NCBI RefSeq assembly: GCF_037975245.1
Contig: NC_092580.1
Span: forward strand, 4,996,501-5,060,500
DNA: 64,000 bases
Direction: 5' to 3'
From: Apostichopus japonicus
Lineage: Eukaryota; Echinodermata; Holothuroidea; Aspidochirotida; Stichopodidae
Position numbers and translations under genes: made by a program. Each line of letters opens with the position of its first letter. The stretch's first letter is position 1. Shown here piece after piece: positions 1 through 11,790 of the stretch. Under the pieces are notes generated by a model. It did not search any database, was not told the origin of the DNA, and saw nothing but the letters and a program-made list of their open reading frames with translations.

Positions 1-196
1 AATGTCCTAAACCTAACCATATTTATACAGTGATGGAAGTCACAAATTCCTATATTTACGATTTTGACTGCTGTGCCTGGGAAGTTCATGATTTAACTAA
101 ATCCGGGCCAGGTTTTTAGGCTTAATAATAATCGATGTTGCTAATAAATATTTTAGCAAACTACAAAGTAATGAAGGTATTGTTAAACAAACTCAC

Positions 197-268
197 CAGC
201 ACAGCTTCCCTTGGAGCATGCGCAGTCGTCTTCTTTGCAGCAATCTGGGCCACACTTGCAGGTTCCAC
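197..268 (-). CDS. Metallothionein, coding exon 2 (gene continues off the left edge)
   Basis: This 72-nt exon has an AG acceptor at 269-270 after a pyrimidine-rich stretch, and a GTGAGT donor at 191-196. Joined to the exon at 817-850 it gives residues 12-35, with cysteines at 15, 17, 21, 22, 27, 29 and 34, in CKC, DCC and CAC motifs and with no aromatic residues. That is the metallothionein signature: small cytosolic proteins that bind zinc, copper and cadmium in thiolate clusters. The CC pairs resemble echinoderm metallothioneins more than molluscan ones. The exon ends in phase 1 and bases 1-190 show no further cysteine-rich exon, so the remaining coding sequence lies outside the window. Confidence 0.85.
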
Positions 269-816
269 CTGAAGGAAGCAAAAGTAAGAATGATTCAATG
301 TAAATATCTCTGCACTTTATTCAACTTTTCATATCATGACGTACATGCTTACTTGATATATTTACTCAACATATAAACTTGATATCTATATAGTGCAATT
401 CTGGGTACATAAAATCTTGATCATACCGTACATTAATTAGATTATATTGTCACTCATTATGATAACGGTAAACATTCGATATCTAAATAACAATGGGAAT
501 AAACATCTGAAATGTTTCCTACTACTCCATAACATAAGTTAGGTCAGGCTGTAAACAATTTCGCTCAGCTGATTTACGTACTCTTCGAACAATTAATGGC
601 AGATACTCAAGCCAGTCTTGTTACGAGATCGAAATCTAGTTCGCAGAAAGCTTTACTCTGATGAATAGGCCTATAGGCTCAGTATCATGTTCACTCAATT
701 CCTTAAACTGCGTACAAACTACGTTTTGCTTAGTATCGGTAAGATATAAACAAACCATGTGATATTCCATAGGCTAAATTATAGTTGATTAAAATGTTAG
801 CAATTTCTCAACTTAC

Positions 817-850
817 CCTGGCAACATTTGCAGGTACAGTCAACAGGCAT
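817..850 (-). CDS. Metallothionein, coding exon 1 with start codon
   Basis: The ATG is at 848-850 and the exon reads MPVDCTCKCCQ before a GTAAGT donor at 811-816, ending in phase 1 after 34 nt. The MP start followed by clustered cysteines (5, 7, 9, 10) is typical of animal metallothioneins. With exon 2 the visible protein has 11 cysteines in 35 residues. Intron 1 is 548 bp (269-816). The longer open frame running through this exon into the intron is an artefact. Transcription comes from higher coordinates, where metal-response cores lie. Confidence 0.85.
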
Positions 851-1064
851 GATGAATTATAGTGGATTTCAAGTTTTCGACAAAGTCTGAAAAATTGCGA
901 TGAATTTCTCGGTTGAGTTTTCACAGAAGATTCTGTTGATGATAGCTTCAAAGTAGGTTGGGTGATGTGAAATTTCAAGACTCGAATCCATGGTTTTATC
1001 TCTATTCTAGAAAGAGTAACGTGTGTAAGTTTGATTATTACTCCAATGTAAAAGTTTTCGTAAT

Positions 1065-1071
1065 GAGCGCA
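1065..1071. promoter_or_regulatory. Metal response element core (reverse orientation)
   Basis: GAGCGCA is the complement of TGCGCTC, a full match to the MTF-1 core TGCRCNC. It lies about 215 bp upstream of the metallothionein ATG. These elements work in either orientation. A single 7-bp match could be chance, but a second lies 24 bp further upstream. Confidence 0.45.
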
Positions 1072-1094
1072 AATCCCAGCTCTCGAGAATTCGC

Positions 1095-1101
1095 TGCACA
1101 C
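1095..1101. promoter_or_regulatory. Metal response element core
   Basis: TGCACAC matches the MTF-1 core TGCRCNC about 245 bp upstream of the metallothionein start codon. Together with the core at 1065 it makes the paired arrangement expected for a metal-inducible promoter. No convincing TATA box was found between these sites and the ATG, so the transcription start is unknown. Confidence 0.45.
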
Positions 1102-2187
1102 GGTAACATAACCAAAATTTCACCTGTCTGTGAGTTCAGGCGTAGGACGCCTATTGAAGTTTAGAATCTACAGAGGCTTATAGGAGACATTACGATCTTA
1201 TTATCTCAACTGAACAAAGGATTTATATTTATATTCATGAATTAAATTAAACAAAGCGACTGATTATTTCCAACCATACCCCATTTTGTCCCTTTTTTCA
1301 CTCCCCATTCCCGCCCCCCTCTTATTATATATTTATTTCTTCATCACTATCACTCAGTACCAGAAGAGTTTTGAAAACCGTGGTTTCCTCGGTTCTCCTT
1401 CAGAGTGATATATTCTGAAATGATTCTACGTTGCCAGACCTTTTCTACTCCAATTGCCCATTAAATGATATTTATGGACTACCCCCCCCCCCCCTGAATA
1501 CCAAGGGGTTATTGATGACTTCAACATTGCCCCTCCATTAACCAAGCACACTGTGAAGAACAGTTTCTACGAACCAAGTCATTCGAGGAGGGGGAGGGCG
1601 GGAAACCCCCGATACTCTTCCCCTCTAACCCCCCCCCCCTTCCCCGCCACTCCGACCTACTTGGCTGCGCGTCCGGTAACCATCAGCACTATCCGTATGC
1701 AAATATTATAATGTAAAATGCAAGGACATTTTTCAAGTGTGCAAATCCATGTAATGGTTTTTCTAGGCTACCGTAATCAAATAGGCGTTTTATGCGGTGT
1801 TGACATACACGTGTCAATGACGTCAGCGAAACCGTTGGTTTACTGGAAAACGTATCAGCTGTAACCAGGGATAACAACTCCCTGCTGTAACCGATTGACT
1901 CTTTAACCTAATACTTACCAGGCCAGGAATTGGTTCCCTGAACTTACGTTGGTCAGCTTTGTATAGACAAAACTGCTAGCTCTTCTCTCAAAGAAATCTG
2001 ATAGAAAGTTAGACCAAGCCTGACTATTTTCTAGTTAATAGCCTGGTTTTCAAGTTAACTTTTTGGAATTAGTTATTTATCTACGTAGATTTGCAAGAAG
2101 ACTAGCTTAACCCACATGCTTAATGGAGACAATTCAAGGTAGATGATAAAAAAAAAATTGTGATGTCATCAGGCAGTCTATCTGGTG
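1102..2187. other. Intergenic, no gene seen
   Basis: AT-rich DNA with C-rich patches, including C runs near 1485 and 1630. The reading frames here are short and show no splice signals or recognisable protein content. Confidence 0.6.
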
Positions 2188-2470
2188 CAGAGGCGTAGCC
2201 AGGATTTTTTCAGTGGGGGCACGCTGGGGGGCTTGAACATTTCCTGGGGGGGTGGGCTTGACCATTTTCTTGTTACTATCTAAGCGGAGCGCCATCATGA
2301 GTTGGCGCGCAGCGTACCGGGAATTTTTAGCTAAAAAGGCCTCCTAGATCGTTGGAAATTACACTTCCCAGGCCTTCTAAGCTGCTCTAAAGTTTTCTCA
2401 ACATCCTTTATTTTGAGATCCCATGTTTTGCTATGGTCATCAAATAGTTTAGTGAAATAGAAAAAAAAAC
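2188..2470 (+). mobile_element. Diverged hAT-like non-autonomous element (copy 1)
   Basis: It begins CAGAGGCGTAGCC, a hAT-like terminus. It carries the core shared with copies near 2.7, 6.1, 13.2 and 14.5 kb: a GGAGCGCCA..GGCGCGCAGCGTAC half-palindrome and a CTTCCCAGGCCTT-like block. No matching right terminus was found. The right boundary is approximate, near an A run at 2461. Confidence 0.45.
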
Positions 2471-2678
2471 AATCTGGTAAGTTACTTTGAAATATCATGA
2501 CATATCTTTTGTGAGTTTGACACCGGCATTGACATTTTTCGACAAATCTGCAAATTGCGCGTGGAAAATAAAGAAAGATTGACTGGGCTTTCAGCCAAGT
2601 AACATACTGAAATGACCGTCAAACTGACATCAAAGATTGCGTCTGAAATATTATTAGGGTGATAGACTTATTGGCCGG

Positions 2679-3260
2679 CAGTGGCGGAGATAGGGATATT
2701 GGTCAGGGGGGCGAGAATGGCATGTAAGGGCGCTTTCGACACTATCAAAGCGGAGCGCCACCACAGATTGGCGCGGAGAGTACAGAATTTTTTTTAGTAA
2801 AGATATTCCCTAGATCGCCGGAAATGACCCTTTCCGAGCCTTGCAAATTTGCAGATAAACGAATAATAAATATGTGTCATCGCCATTTGTGACAAGTCGG
2901 AAGTTTATATGGGTGTAGAAAGTATATGCGCTTCATCACAATCCATGTGGTATCTTTGTGAGTGCTCATGTTTTCGAAAAAATAGATCGAAAACCCCGTA
3001 CAGTTCTTGGAAAGAGTTTCGTACAACAGAATTATGTACCAAAAATTAAATACCGCCGTACGTTAGAGCATTTTGTCAGTAAACTACACCAACGAAATGT
3101 GACAAATGTCAATAGGTAGATGAGAGTGCAAATAAAAAAGTCAATAATCGCGAATAAGTAAAAAGTGCCAAAAAGCTGAAAAGGGCGCCAGCCATCCATT
3201 TGAGTCCGTCAGGGGGGGGGGGGGCATCCGCCCCCTGACTGTTTGGACGCTCCGCCACTG
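2679..3260. mobile_element. Non-autonomous hAT transposon, 582 bp, with intact TSD
   Basis: The left end reads CAGTGGCGGAG and the right end CTCCGCCACTG. These are perfect inverted termini of the hAT type. Direct repeats TTGGCCGG flank both sides (2671-2678 and 3261-3268), an exact 8-bp target duplication as hAT transposases make. There is no transposase coding potential. A G run followed by CATCCGCCCCCTGAC lies near the right end and mirrors the GTCAGGGGGGCG near the left end. Confidence 0.85.
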
Positions 3261-3594
3261 TTGGCCGGTAGTTCTCAGCGATAGTGTTGTCTCCTTTCTT
3301 GAAAATTTGTTTTTTTTTTTGCGGTTTTAAGAGCATCAGGGTACGTCCCAGAAGTGAAAACCCGATTGAAAATGTAACAGGGTATTGAGGCAATGACGCG
3401 AGCAATGATGTGAGAACCACGTGTATGATGTCAGCATTTTTTACCTTTTAACATCTTCTTTGGCATTCAAGTACCTGGAAACCACCTTTCTATAAGGGTA
3501 TAGTATTGCTCACTAGCTTGTTAGTAGTGTATAGACCCATTATAGGCAATAATCGATAAAGAGTGGGGGACCGGAACTAGGGCAAAATGGACAG

Positions 3595-3690
3595 GGGGAC
3601 CCGATATAGGACGTATTGTCATGTGGGACCTATTATAGGACGTTTGTCATGTGGGACCCGATATAGGACGTGGATGGGACCTATTAGACA
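3595..3690 (+). repeat. Short tandem repeat, about 30-35 bp unit
   Basis: Three to four imperfect units contain GGGACC(C/T)(G/A)(A/T)TATAGGACG followed by a TTGTCATGT spacer. The open frames across it are low-complexity by-products, not genes. Confidence 0.6.
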
Positions 3691-3852
3691 AGTTGGACAT
3701 TATGTGGGTAAAACACAACGTCAAAATGAGAACAAAAGCGATGTGTTGTACAGTTTTTTGTTTATTCGAGAGCAACACGGCATCACATCAACCAAGAAAA
3801 TACGGGTGCTTAAGTCATACATGTAAAAACAATAATGATATCGATAGTAGGC

Positions 3853-4477
3853 CTACATCACTACTTTGGTTATCGTTTTACCATAGCGGTGAGGAGACGA
3901 ACGGTTAACCCGTTCCGACGAAACTTATTTGTTACAGTGTAAAAAACATCAACGCATGTGAATAGTACACAGTATTGAACAAAAGGATAAGTCCATAGTG
4001 GCTTTAGTGACAATAACAATAGTGATTCGTCCGTTGGGTAGGATATCGATCGATTACTGTTTGAGGCAAACAATTACTAGCTCTTAAGATGCTCGTAACC
4101 CAAAGCATCTTTGGCATCTTTGGGTTAAGACCCAAAGATAAGGGTCTTAACCTATCCTTTAGGATTTTGCGCGGTAATGTAGCCTCAAACGAGTTGCTAT
4201 TGTTATTGTCACTAAAGCCACTGTTGACTTATCCTTTTGTTCAATACTGTGTATTATATAACACCTAATTATATTCCCGGCCATTTGATTGGTCAGTTGC
4301 TCGTCGATTGCATGCAAAATCCGCTCTATTGCACTCTATGAAATAGAACCATGCGTTATACTTTTTTTTTTACAGCACTCTTTTTGTTCAATACTGTGTA
4401 TTATATAAAACCTAACACACCCTTTACCGTCCGTCTGCTCACCGTTATGGTAAAACGATAACCAAACTAGTGATGTA
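3853..4477. mobile_element. Fold-back (long inverted repeat) element
   Basis: The outer arms pair 3854-3905 with about 4427-4478 (CATCACTA..TTTGGTTATCG against its complement). An inner arm pairs about 3953-4032 with 4193-4262 (CAATACTGTGTATTATAT and GACAATAACAATAG words). The GTTCAATACTGTGTATTATA word occurs twice on the right, so the right arm was partly duplicated. It resembles a palindromic MITE. No clear target duplication was identified. Confidence 0.6.
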
Positions 4478-6026
4478 CTATGATGAGGTGGAGGTACTTC
4501 CCCGTGTTCCCCGGCCTGCGGACGGGTCTGAATACATCCAAAACACCCCCCCCCCCCCCGGTATCACACCTCTCCCAGTTCCCACTCATTCGTATCACAC
4601 CACTATTATCACCCTACTCATTGTATACACAATGATATGATGATATGATACACAATTACATATCATAGCTACACTGGAGTAGATCTTAGGAGGGGGGAGA
4701 AGGGAAAGTGCCCCTCCCACAACGGTTAAAAATGCCCCCCCCCCCCCAACAACACCATCATTGCTATAGTGCTAAAAAAACAGAATAGTATTTTCCTATT
4801 TGAATTGAGTTGATTATAGTTATTATTCTTGTTAGACTTGAGACATATAGGCCTAATTTTTAATTTCTGATATTATCATGGCACAAGTTCTACATAATTG
4901 ATTTCCCTTCTAATTAATATTTTATGTCATTCATAAAGTTATTAGAATACATGCAGATAATTTGCCAACTTTGAAACATAACCTTAGGAACATATAACCT
5001 AGATCTTGGAAAGTAATAGACGCCCTTGCATATACTTATATAGAGAGTTCTGAAGTATCCCATGACTTCAATGTTGTGCGACTCTCAATTCATTGCTTCA
5101 CAGATGGTTTTATACTCAACATGTTTTGACAGCCCTGGCTCGATGTCAAGAATCATTTCGATGAGTTTCGACATCTGGTACGTGTTTCCTTCCTTAGGCC
5201 TTAAGAGGATCATTGAATATATTACATATATATATGTGCTGTATATATATATGTATATGCCTTTATACACATAATATTAACATATGCATGTTATAACGAC
5301 TTAATTTCTGAGCAGTACATTGCACAACTCAACCCGTGTAATTAACCGATTGGCATCGATATATATATATAGCTGGTTTAATTGGTCTGGTTGAACGGAA
5401 AGATGTCTGAAGTCGACTCCTTAAAAGGAAAACAAGGAAATAAATGTCTGTCATATTTTCAACTCATCATTTATATATCATAGAGATATGAAAAGAATAA
5501 CACATTGTAGTCACGTGACTTTGCAACAAAAACAAAAACCATCAAAACACCGACGAGAAAACTCAAGTTTTATTCATGATTATGTCGATAATTTATCCCG
5601 CTCTCCCCCTCCCCCACCCCTTCCCCAAACAAAAACAACTCAAAGAAAAATTGTCAGATATATGTATTCTGCTGTGAGTCTTATTGTTTAAAACTTGGTT
5701 TAAAAAAGTCACCAAAATGTCACGTTTGATTGCGAAGAATTTCTTCAAGGTTTTATTAATGTAAAGTGAAATTACATGTTTTCATTATTTATTTATTCTC
5801 TTTTGTTGTTGTCTTCTGATTTGACTTTTGTTATGCAGATCAGTTATCCACACCGAAAGTAGGTATACTAGTTCTTTGCCCAAAGATACACATTGTTTCG
5901 TGTTAAGTTTGTACCTCAGAGGTCGTAGCCTATACAATGAAGAAATAGTCTCGTAATTAGCACATTTCAAGGCATAGTTAACACTGTCCACAAGAATATA
6001 TTATAACCATTTTAACATAACAAATA
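4478..6026. other. Intergenic with simple repeats
   Basis: Contains C runs near 4546 and 4736, short TA tracts near 5225-5260 and 5360, and a C-rich patch near 5600. No exon-like open frames with splice sites were seen. Confidence 0.6.
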
Positions 6027-6330
6027 TCAGGCGCGTAGCCAAGGGGGGGGGGCGAAGGGGGCAGCCGCCCCCCCCCCTTAAGCATATTTTTTTTTTTTAA
6101 TGTTTTTATGATATCGCTAGTATTTTCAAAAGAGAAAATGCTAAGATGCAACTTACAAGGCCTGGGAAGTGCCATTTCCAGCGATCTGGGAGGCATTTTC
6201 AGCCAAAATGTTCTTGTACGCTTCGCGCCAACTCATGGTGGCGCTACGCTTAGATAGTTTGCATTGCCGAATCTACAGTTTAGCCACTCCCTTGGAAAAT
6301 TCCTAGCTACGCGCGTCTCATTGCATTGTC
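6027..6330 (-). mobile_element. hAT-like element, same family, inverted copy
   Basis: The left end reads AGGCGCGTAGCC and the right end GCTACGCGCG, imperfect inverted termini. The interior is the reverse complement of the family core: GGCCTGGGAAGTGCCATTT, then CGCTTCGCGCCAAC and GGTGGCGCTACGC. A G run and a C run flank AGCCG near the left end. No target duplication could be matched. Confidence 0.6.
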
Positions 6331-9300
6331 TGTTACTAAAATTTTGCACGTTCTCAATTCTTACATCACATGATGTCTATGACTTGCTTTGGCACCGTGC
6401 CAAGACTTGTCAATGTATGTCAGTATTGCACTCACCCCTAAATTAGTACTGTGAGCAAGTTTCTAGTGCAAATGCAAATGCCACTCTATACTGTACTCTC
6501 TCACATCGTGCTTCAAAGCACTGGTATTTACAGTATGAACACTTCCCAACATTTTACTGACAAGCGGACACGGTATTGAAAGTGCTCATGATACCAGTAC
6601 AAGTACAAGTGTTTTTGAAGCAGGACATGAGAGGACAGATTATTCAAACAAACCGTCCTCACTGGGTGGACCATGGGGTATCTATACATATCGTTCCTAT
6701 TTAGCCTACAAAGAAACGTACTGACTAAAGCTCACTTGATTATAACCGTCGGTTATCCGCAACTTGATTATACCTTAGTCACATCTAAACTTGAACTCAA
6801 GCTCACCTCAGTCTTTATTCGTGAATAAAACAGATGCGACAGTATCTATTAGCCTAATTAAGTTAAACGTGTAAAATATCTTGCTTTGGAACAGGCTGGT
6901 ACGATCTCGTAACCACTTTCTTTGCAATATCCGTTATCAGTGTACTATCGCTTAATAGTCATCGAGCAATTCCACGAAATAACAACAACATAACAAGGAA
7001 AAAAATATAGAGGCGGAAAACAGTACTACGGAGACGTTTAAGCGCCATTACTTGTTTACAATTAAGAAGACGTATTATACGGTGCCTGGAAATGATCAAT
7101 TGTTTGAAGGGCATTAAGAGTGCATGGTACAGAGGTGGGGAATTGGGAGGGGAGGGGAGGGGGGGGGGATGGCCAAGAGGGACGTCTGTGTTTCATGCGC
7201 CGTCATGTAAGGGGTAAGTTAGATGAAAAGATCACATGATGTATACTGTGATCGTGAAAGACACGTAACACATGCAAAGACTGTAAGGAGCCCAAAGTAC
7301 ACCGCCCAAAGGTCACGCAACGTGCACATATGATACTTCCTTGAGGATCGTAAATCTTAAAGCCAGAATCCTAAAAGTTACCGTAGACCCGTGATGGTTA
7401 CACATCCTTTACATATTAATATGTAAGGCGGTCAGTGGAATTGTTGCTATACATCATATGGAAAATTTAATAAACAGTTCTGAGAAAGATCATTGCAGAA
7501 GCTATTTTTACAAACAAGTGCACAAGTATTCAAAAGCTGCGAACTGTGCGCAAATTTAATTATTGCAAGTTTAAGCTTATGATATGTTATAAGTTCAAAT
7601 TTGATATTCAAAAATTACCAAACTATATGAAAGGATGGTGAGGCCGCAACAACATATTGCTGATAAAGTACTTTTATTAAGTCACGCGAGTTAGCCTATT
7701 CATAAAACCAGTTCAAATAAACATTTGACAAATAGCCATTTCTTAAATTCAATTTTTTCTTTAAGACTGGTAAAACCTATTTTGTATCTCGTCTACGGAG
7801 TGCAAAATATTTCACCTCCATGGCACCTTAGGCTCAAACGCGAATTATAAATCCTCCTAATCCTTTTACTGTTTTTTTTATAGAAAGAAATAAAATTTGA
7901 AGGGAAAATTCCCCAAATACGGTGCTTGTTATTTCTTTGAATTCAGGAACTTCTCACATTTGGCAAACATGACTCCCGCACGGTCGCCACGATGTGGCCT
8001 ATATATATATGTCCAGGGGGGATAGTGATGTCATGACTCTTGTTAAAGCCTGTGTTATGATATTTATAGGCATTCCACACCAGCAAGGCTTGCAACAAAT
8101 AAAGTACATATTTTGTAATAGCGGCCATTTGTTATTTACTAATATTATCGGTTGTATACGCAAGACGAATGGCTGCAACGGGATGGAGTGGTGTGGCGAT
8201 GGAGGATGGGTGGGGGAGGCAGCGAGGGGAACGTGAGGGGTAGGGTAGTGAGGATCAGGTGGGTATAGGGTGGGAATCGTGATAGGAATGGTATGAGGGT
8301 TGAAAAGGAATGGGGTGGGGGCGGGTACAATAGAGTAATGGTGATACGATGAGAATGTGGGTAACATGATGGTAGGGGTGAGGGAGTAATGGGGGGGGCG
8401 GTGGTGACGAGATATTATGTCTCCACAGGCAGGGAGTATTACCCTGCACCACCAAGTGAACTGTATATACCCTTCTAGAGAAGCTTGTTATTGTCCCGTA
8501 GGACCCTGCAAGGTTACATAGGAGAGTTCAATACGGAGTCACTTGGCGACAATTTCTCTGGCGTCTGAATTAACAAACGCGAGTTTTACATACTTATGAA
8601 TGTCACGTGATGTAACATAGTGAGCAGGCTGTCTGGTCACGTAACACAGTTTCATCAAATATTTCTGATTAGGAACAAATGCGATCTCGTCAACTGTCAT
8701 TTTAATGATTTTTTTTTATATATTATTGATTAGAATAGAGTTAATTTTTAGTTTAAAGTGAAACGGTGTAAATGAAGAAAATATCTTCACTCTGTGCCAC
8801 TCAGACACCCTTTCTCATCTCCCCTCACCTCCAACCTCCCCACTTAACCCTCCTCACCCCAGTTCCTCCGCTACACGCGATCAAACACATATATTAAGTA
8901 ATTAAAGTGTTGATGAATTAAGCATCAATAGAATGCATCTACTTATAGTAGGATTGGTAAGTTTCTCTATTGTTGCAAGGATACATGCAGTTACGTAATC
9001 TTCAAATACAACTATTTCGTGTACACTGAAAAGAATAATATGCGAGTGGTATGTCGAACACGCTTTCCTTCAGTAAATGGTGTATTAGGCTAACACTGCT
9101 TAAAGTTTATAGCATATGGACGGGTCACGATATACCCATATGATAACAATTAAGAACGGACTGTTTACTTATTGTCGTTCGTGTGAATGTTTTTATCCCA
9201 CTATTTAACAATGAAGTATGTGGGGACCATGCATGGAGGATCGGGTTTTTCACGAGTACCCGGTGTGTATATGGTCGGTAGGATTAATCGACGTACCGGC

Positions 9301-9817
9301 CGGTTTTTGAAGCAACGATAACCGTAAGTTGCCTTCTTCTTGTTTTCAGTTAAAGGTTGCGTGCTTTGCCCCAAAAACAAATCCTGCAGTTTGGTCAAAA
9401 ATAGTTTCTCAAAAAGTATTTACCTTCCTCCCAAATCATCGCAGACATTCTACCGACCCAAACTTGATTGATTTCATAATTCTGTGTCGACAAATTCTGA
9501 AAGAGAGTAATATACAATGTTTTGACAACAGGTGCATGACCACTCAATTGTGCCCCACCCCCCTCTTTCTTTCACTTACGTATTTTGGGGTAATGCACTG
9601 CAGATAATTACGAAGTGAAAATAATACTAATATATTTTTCTTGCCAGACCATAATTGTTTCTCTACGCCGTATATAATTTAAGTCTAAACAATCAATGTT
9701 GATCTACCTTATCTTCTCGTATATCTACAACGAAATGTTTTTGTTTGTTATTGTAGTGCGCGTGCGCGCTACAATATTTGCATTACTGGCCAAGTGAACG
9801 ATAACTACATGACTGGC

Positions 9818-9842
9818 CTGAGCCTGTCACTGACAGGCTCAG
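9818..9842. repeat. Perfect 12-bp hairpin with 1-nt centre
   Basis: CTGAGCCTGTCA (9818-9829) is followed by C and then its exact reverse complement TGACAGGCTCAG (9831-9842). Function unknown. It may be a cruciform or the remains of a terminal repeat. Confidence 0.8.
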
Positions 9843-11489
9843 AATAAGTTGGCTACGAAAGCGCCCTCACTTTGTAGGTACCTACATTATTATACTCCCT
9901 GGTGTGTTGTCCGCCCAAAAAAATAACTTACCATAAAAAACAACCGAAAAGTTCTTCCCGATACTGCAAGCACTCCACGCGCACTACACTACTGTGTATT
10001 TGCAGGCAAAGTGCAGTTCTTGTTTTCAGATTGGTTGTTTTAAATTTCATGCTTTAATGAGTCGGATTTCAATCCCATTCGCCTCTGATACGGCCTGTCT
10101 TATGGGTAATCCCCTCTGACTTTCCCATAATTTCACCTTCTCACCTCACGCACCAGATATCATGTTATACGAATAAATAACAGAATACTACTGTGTCGTA
10201 TACCAGGCTATATAAGTTTATGTTGATGTTATGTAATCATCCATTTGTTGTGATGAGAAAGTCAGCCTCACATTACTACATGAAATTACTACGGTACATG
10301 AAATTACTACATGCATGCATGTGTGTTATTATACATTCTTCCCATTCCTCGAATTTGACTGAAATTTGTGGTCGCTTGTGGCATGCCATGACATGAAGAT
10401 GTTGAATTAAGTTGATCCATCCACTGAACCTCATAGCCGCCCGACACCGTTAGCCGCTACCGCTCCTTCCCCAATAATCATCACATACATCAACGATTTC
10501 CTCAGGCGGGATTGGTGCCATTATAATACTGGCGGCAATTTCGTCACCAGTGAATGACATTGTTCTGACGTTTGCGCTAATTCCCAAAATTAGAAACCCT
10601 GTACCGTGCACGGTCCCTGGATGTTGCATTTTTATTTTTCTTGGCAACGGTGACTTCCAGAAAGCGAAACCTCGTGCCGACATGTAACATGATTTGGACA
10701 ACGAAGAGTTCACGGAGAGGATAACATTAACTGTCTTCAAGTCGATGAAAGCCTGGGGTCGCCTTTGAGGTCAGACAATTTCTTGTATAGGCATATATTG
10801 TAAGCGCATGAGCAGTCCCATGAATACAACTTAGGCGCTTTGACTTTTAATTGAAATTACTAGTTCAAACATAGTTTTAGCGTCCTGCGTTGCTTTGTCA
10901 TGGGATGGGGGGGGGGTGAGGGGTTTTATTCACCTAACCTATACACACTATAGAAACGTCTGAACATTCACGATAATCAGTACCAGCTAAGGATCATACA
11001 TGATTTTTGTTATAGTAATGTTTAAGCGCGTTGATGATCTGTTTACACCCGATTGGAGATATCATGTTACCATTGTAACCATTTCAAAGCCCATCTGTCC
11101 TTCGATAAGGACCTGTATTGAACAAATTTGAGAAAAGGGTCGTCATTTCTAACCTAAAATCAACCCTCGTTGTTTACAATATACTTTTGGTAGCCTGTTG
11201 TTTACCAAAGTTACCGTACAAGTTTTTTGTTATTGATATATTCAGCCATTTTATGTGTTTTGTTTGCACGTGACAGGTTGACACGGTTACTTCCAAGAAA
11301 ATGTAAATATCTTCCGATAATCGAATCGTCAATAACAACTGTAACATAAATAGATAACTGACCACGAATATATACGCAATGGTGCATGCACAAATATATG
11401 AATCATATACGCTAACTCAAGCGGTACGTACCACGCAGGCTAACACATAATGCTTTGTGCATTGATTCAACCAGCGGGAACCAACCACT

Positions 11490-11517
11490 CACTGATCTGT
11501 TAGTGTACAGATCAGTG
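11490..11517. repeat. Perfect 11-bp inverted repeat with 6-nt loop
   Basis: CACTGATCTGT (11490-11500) pairs with ACAGATCAGTG (11507-11517) around TAGTGT. It is too short for a known RNA precursor; role unknown. Confidence 0.75.
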
Positions 11518-11639
11518 GAACCAAACACGTCACGGTCAAACGACAAACTACACAGATATAGACACCGCCCCATACAGATTCACACAGATATACTTCTCTG
11601 GTAGGCCTATATCTGTCATAGGCTAACTAATTACTTTAA

Positions 11640-11790
11640 GTTTTTTTTTAGTTCCACATTTAATCATATACAAACACAATATACCAAAATATTACAAAAA
11701 TGACCGTGGGGGAGGCCTGACAGAAGCATATATGCTTTTCGAGGTCTGGCTAATTTACACAGACAAAAATACATGAAATGACCATAAAAA
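11640..11790 (-). mobile_element. Possible LINE 3' tail
   Basis: Read on the minus strand, the segment carries AAGCATATATGCTT (a 14-bp palindrome), then a T-rich stretch with TTAAATGTGGAACT, and ends in an A run. That resembles the 3' end of a non-LTR retrotransposon. No reverse transcriptase sequence was recognised upstream, so the call is tentative. Confidence 0.3.

Larger units (their letters stand above)
6331..11639. other. Long intergenic stretch without a supported gene
   Basis: No convincing coding exons. Contents include G-rich runs (7140-7170, 8390-8400), a GGT/GGGT-rich patch at 8170-8400, several AT-rich blocks and two short perfect hairpins described separately. The open frame on the minus strand at 10450-10740 begins at a TTG rather than an ATG, has no splice context and is not recognised. 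Confidence 0.5.

Noticed and set aside
1-190. Third metallothionein exon inside the window
   Set aside because: No cysteine-rich minus-strand frame with an acceptor exists here, so it must lie beyond the left edge.
10450-10740. 96-codon minus-strand frame ending YWGRSGSG
   Set aside because: It begins at TTG rather than ATG, has no recognised domain and no splice context. Kept only as a note.
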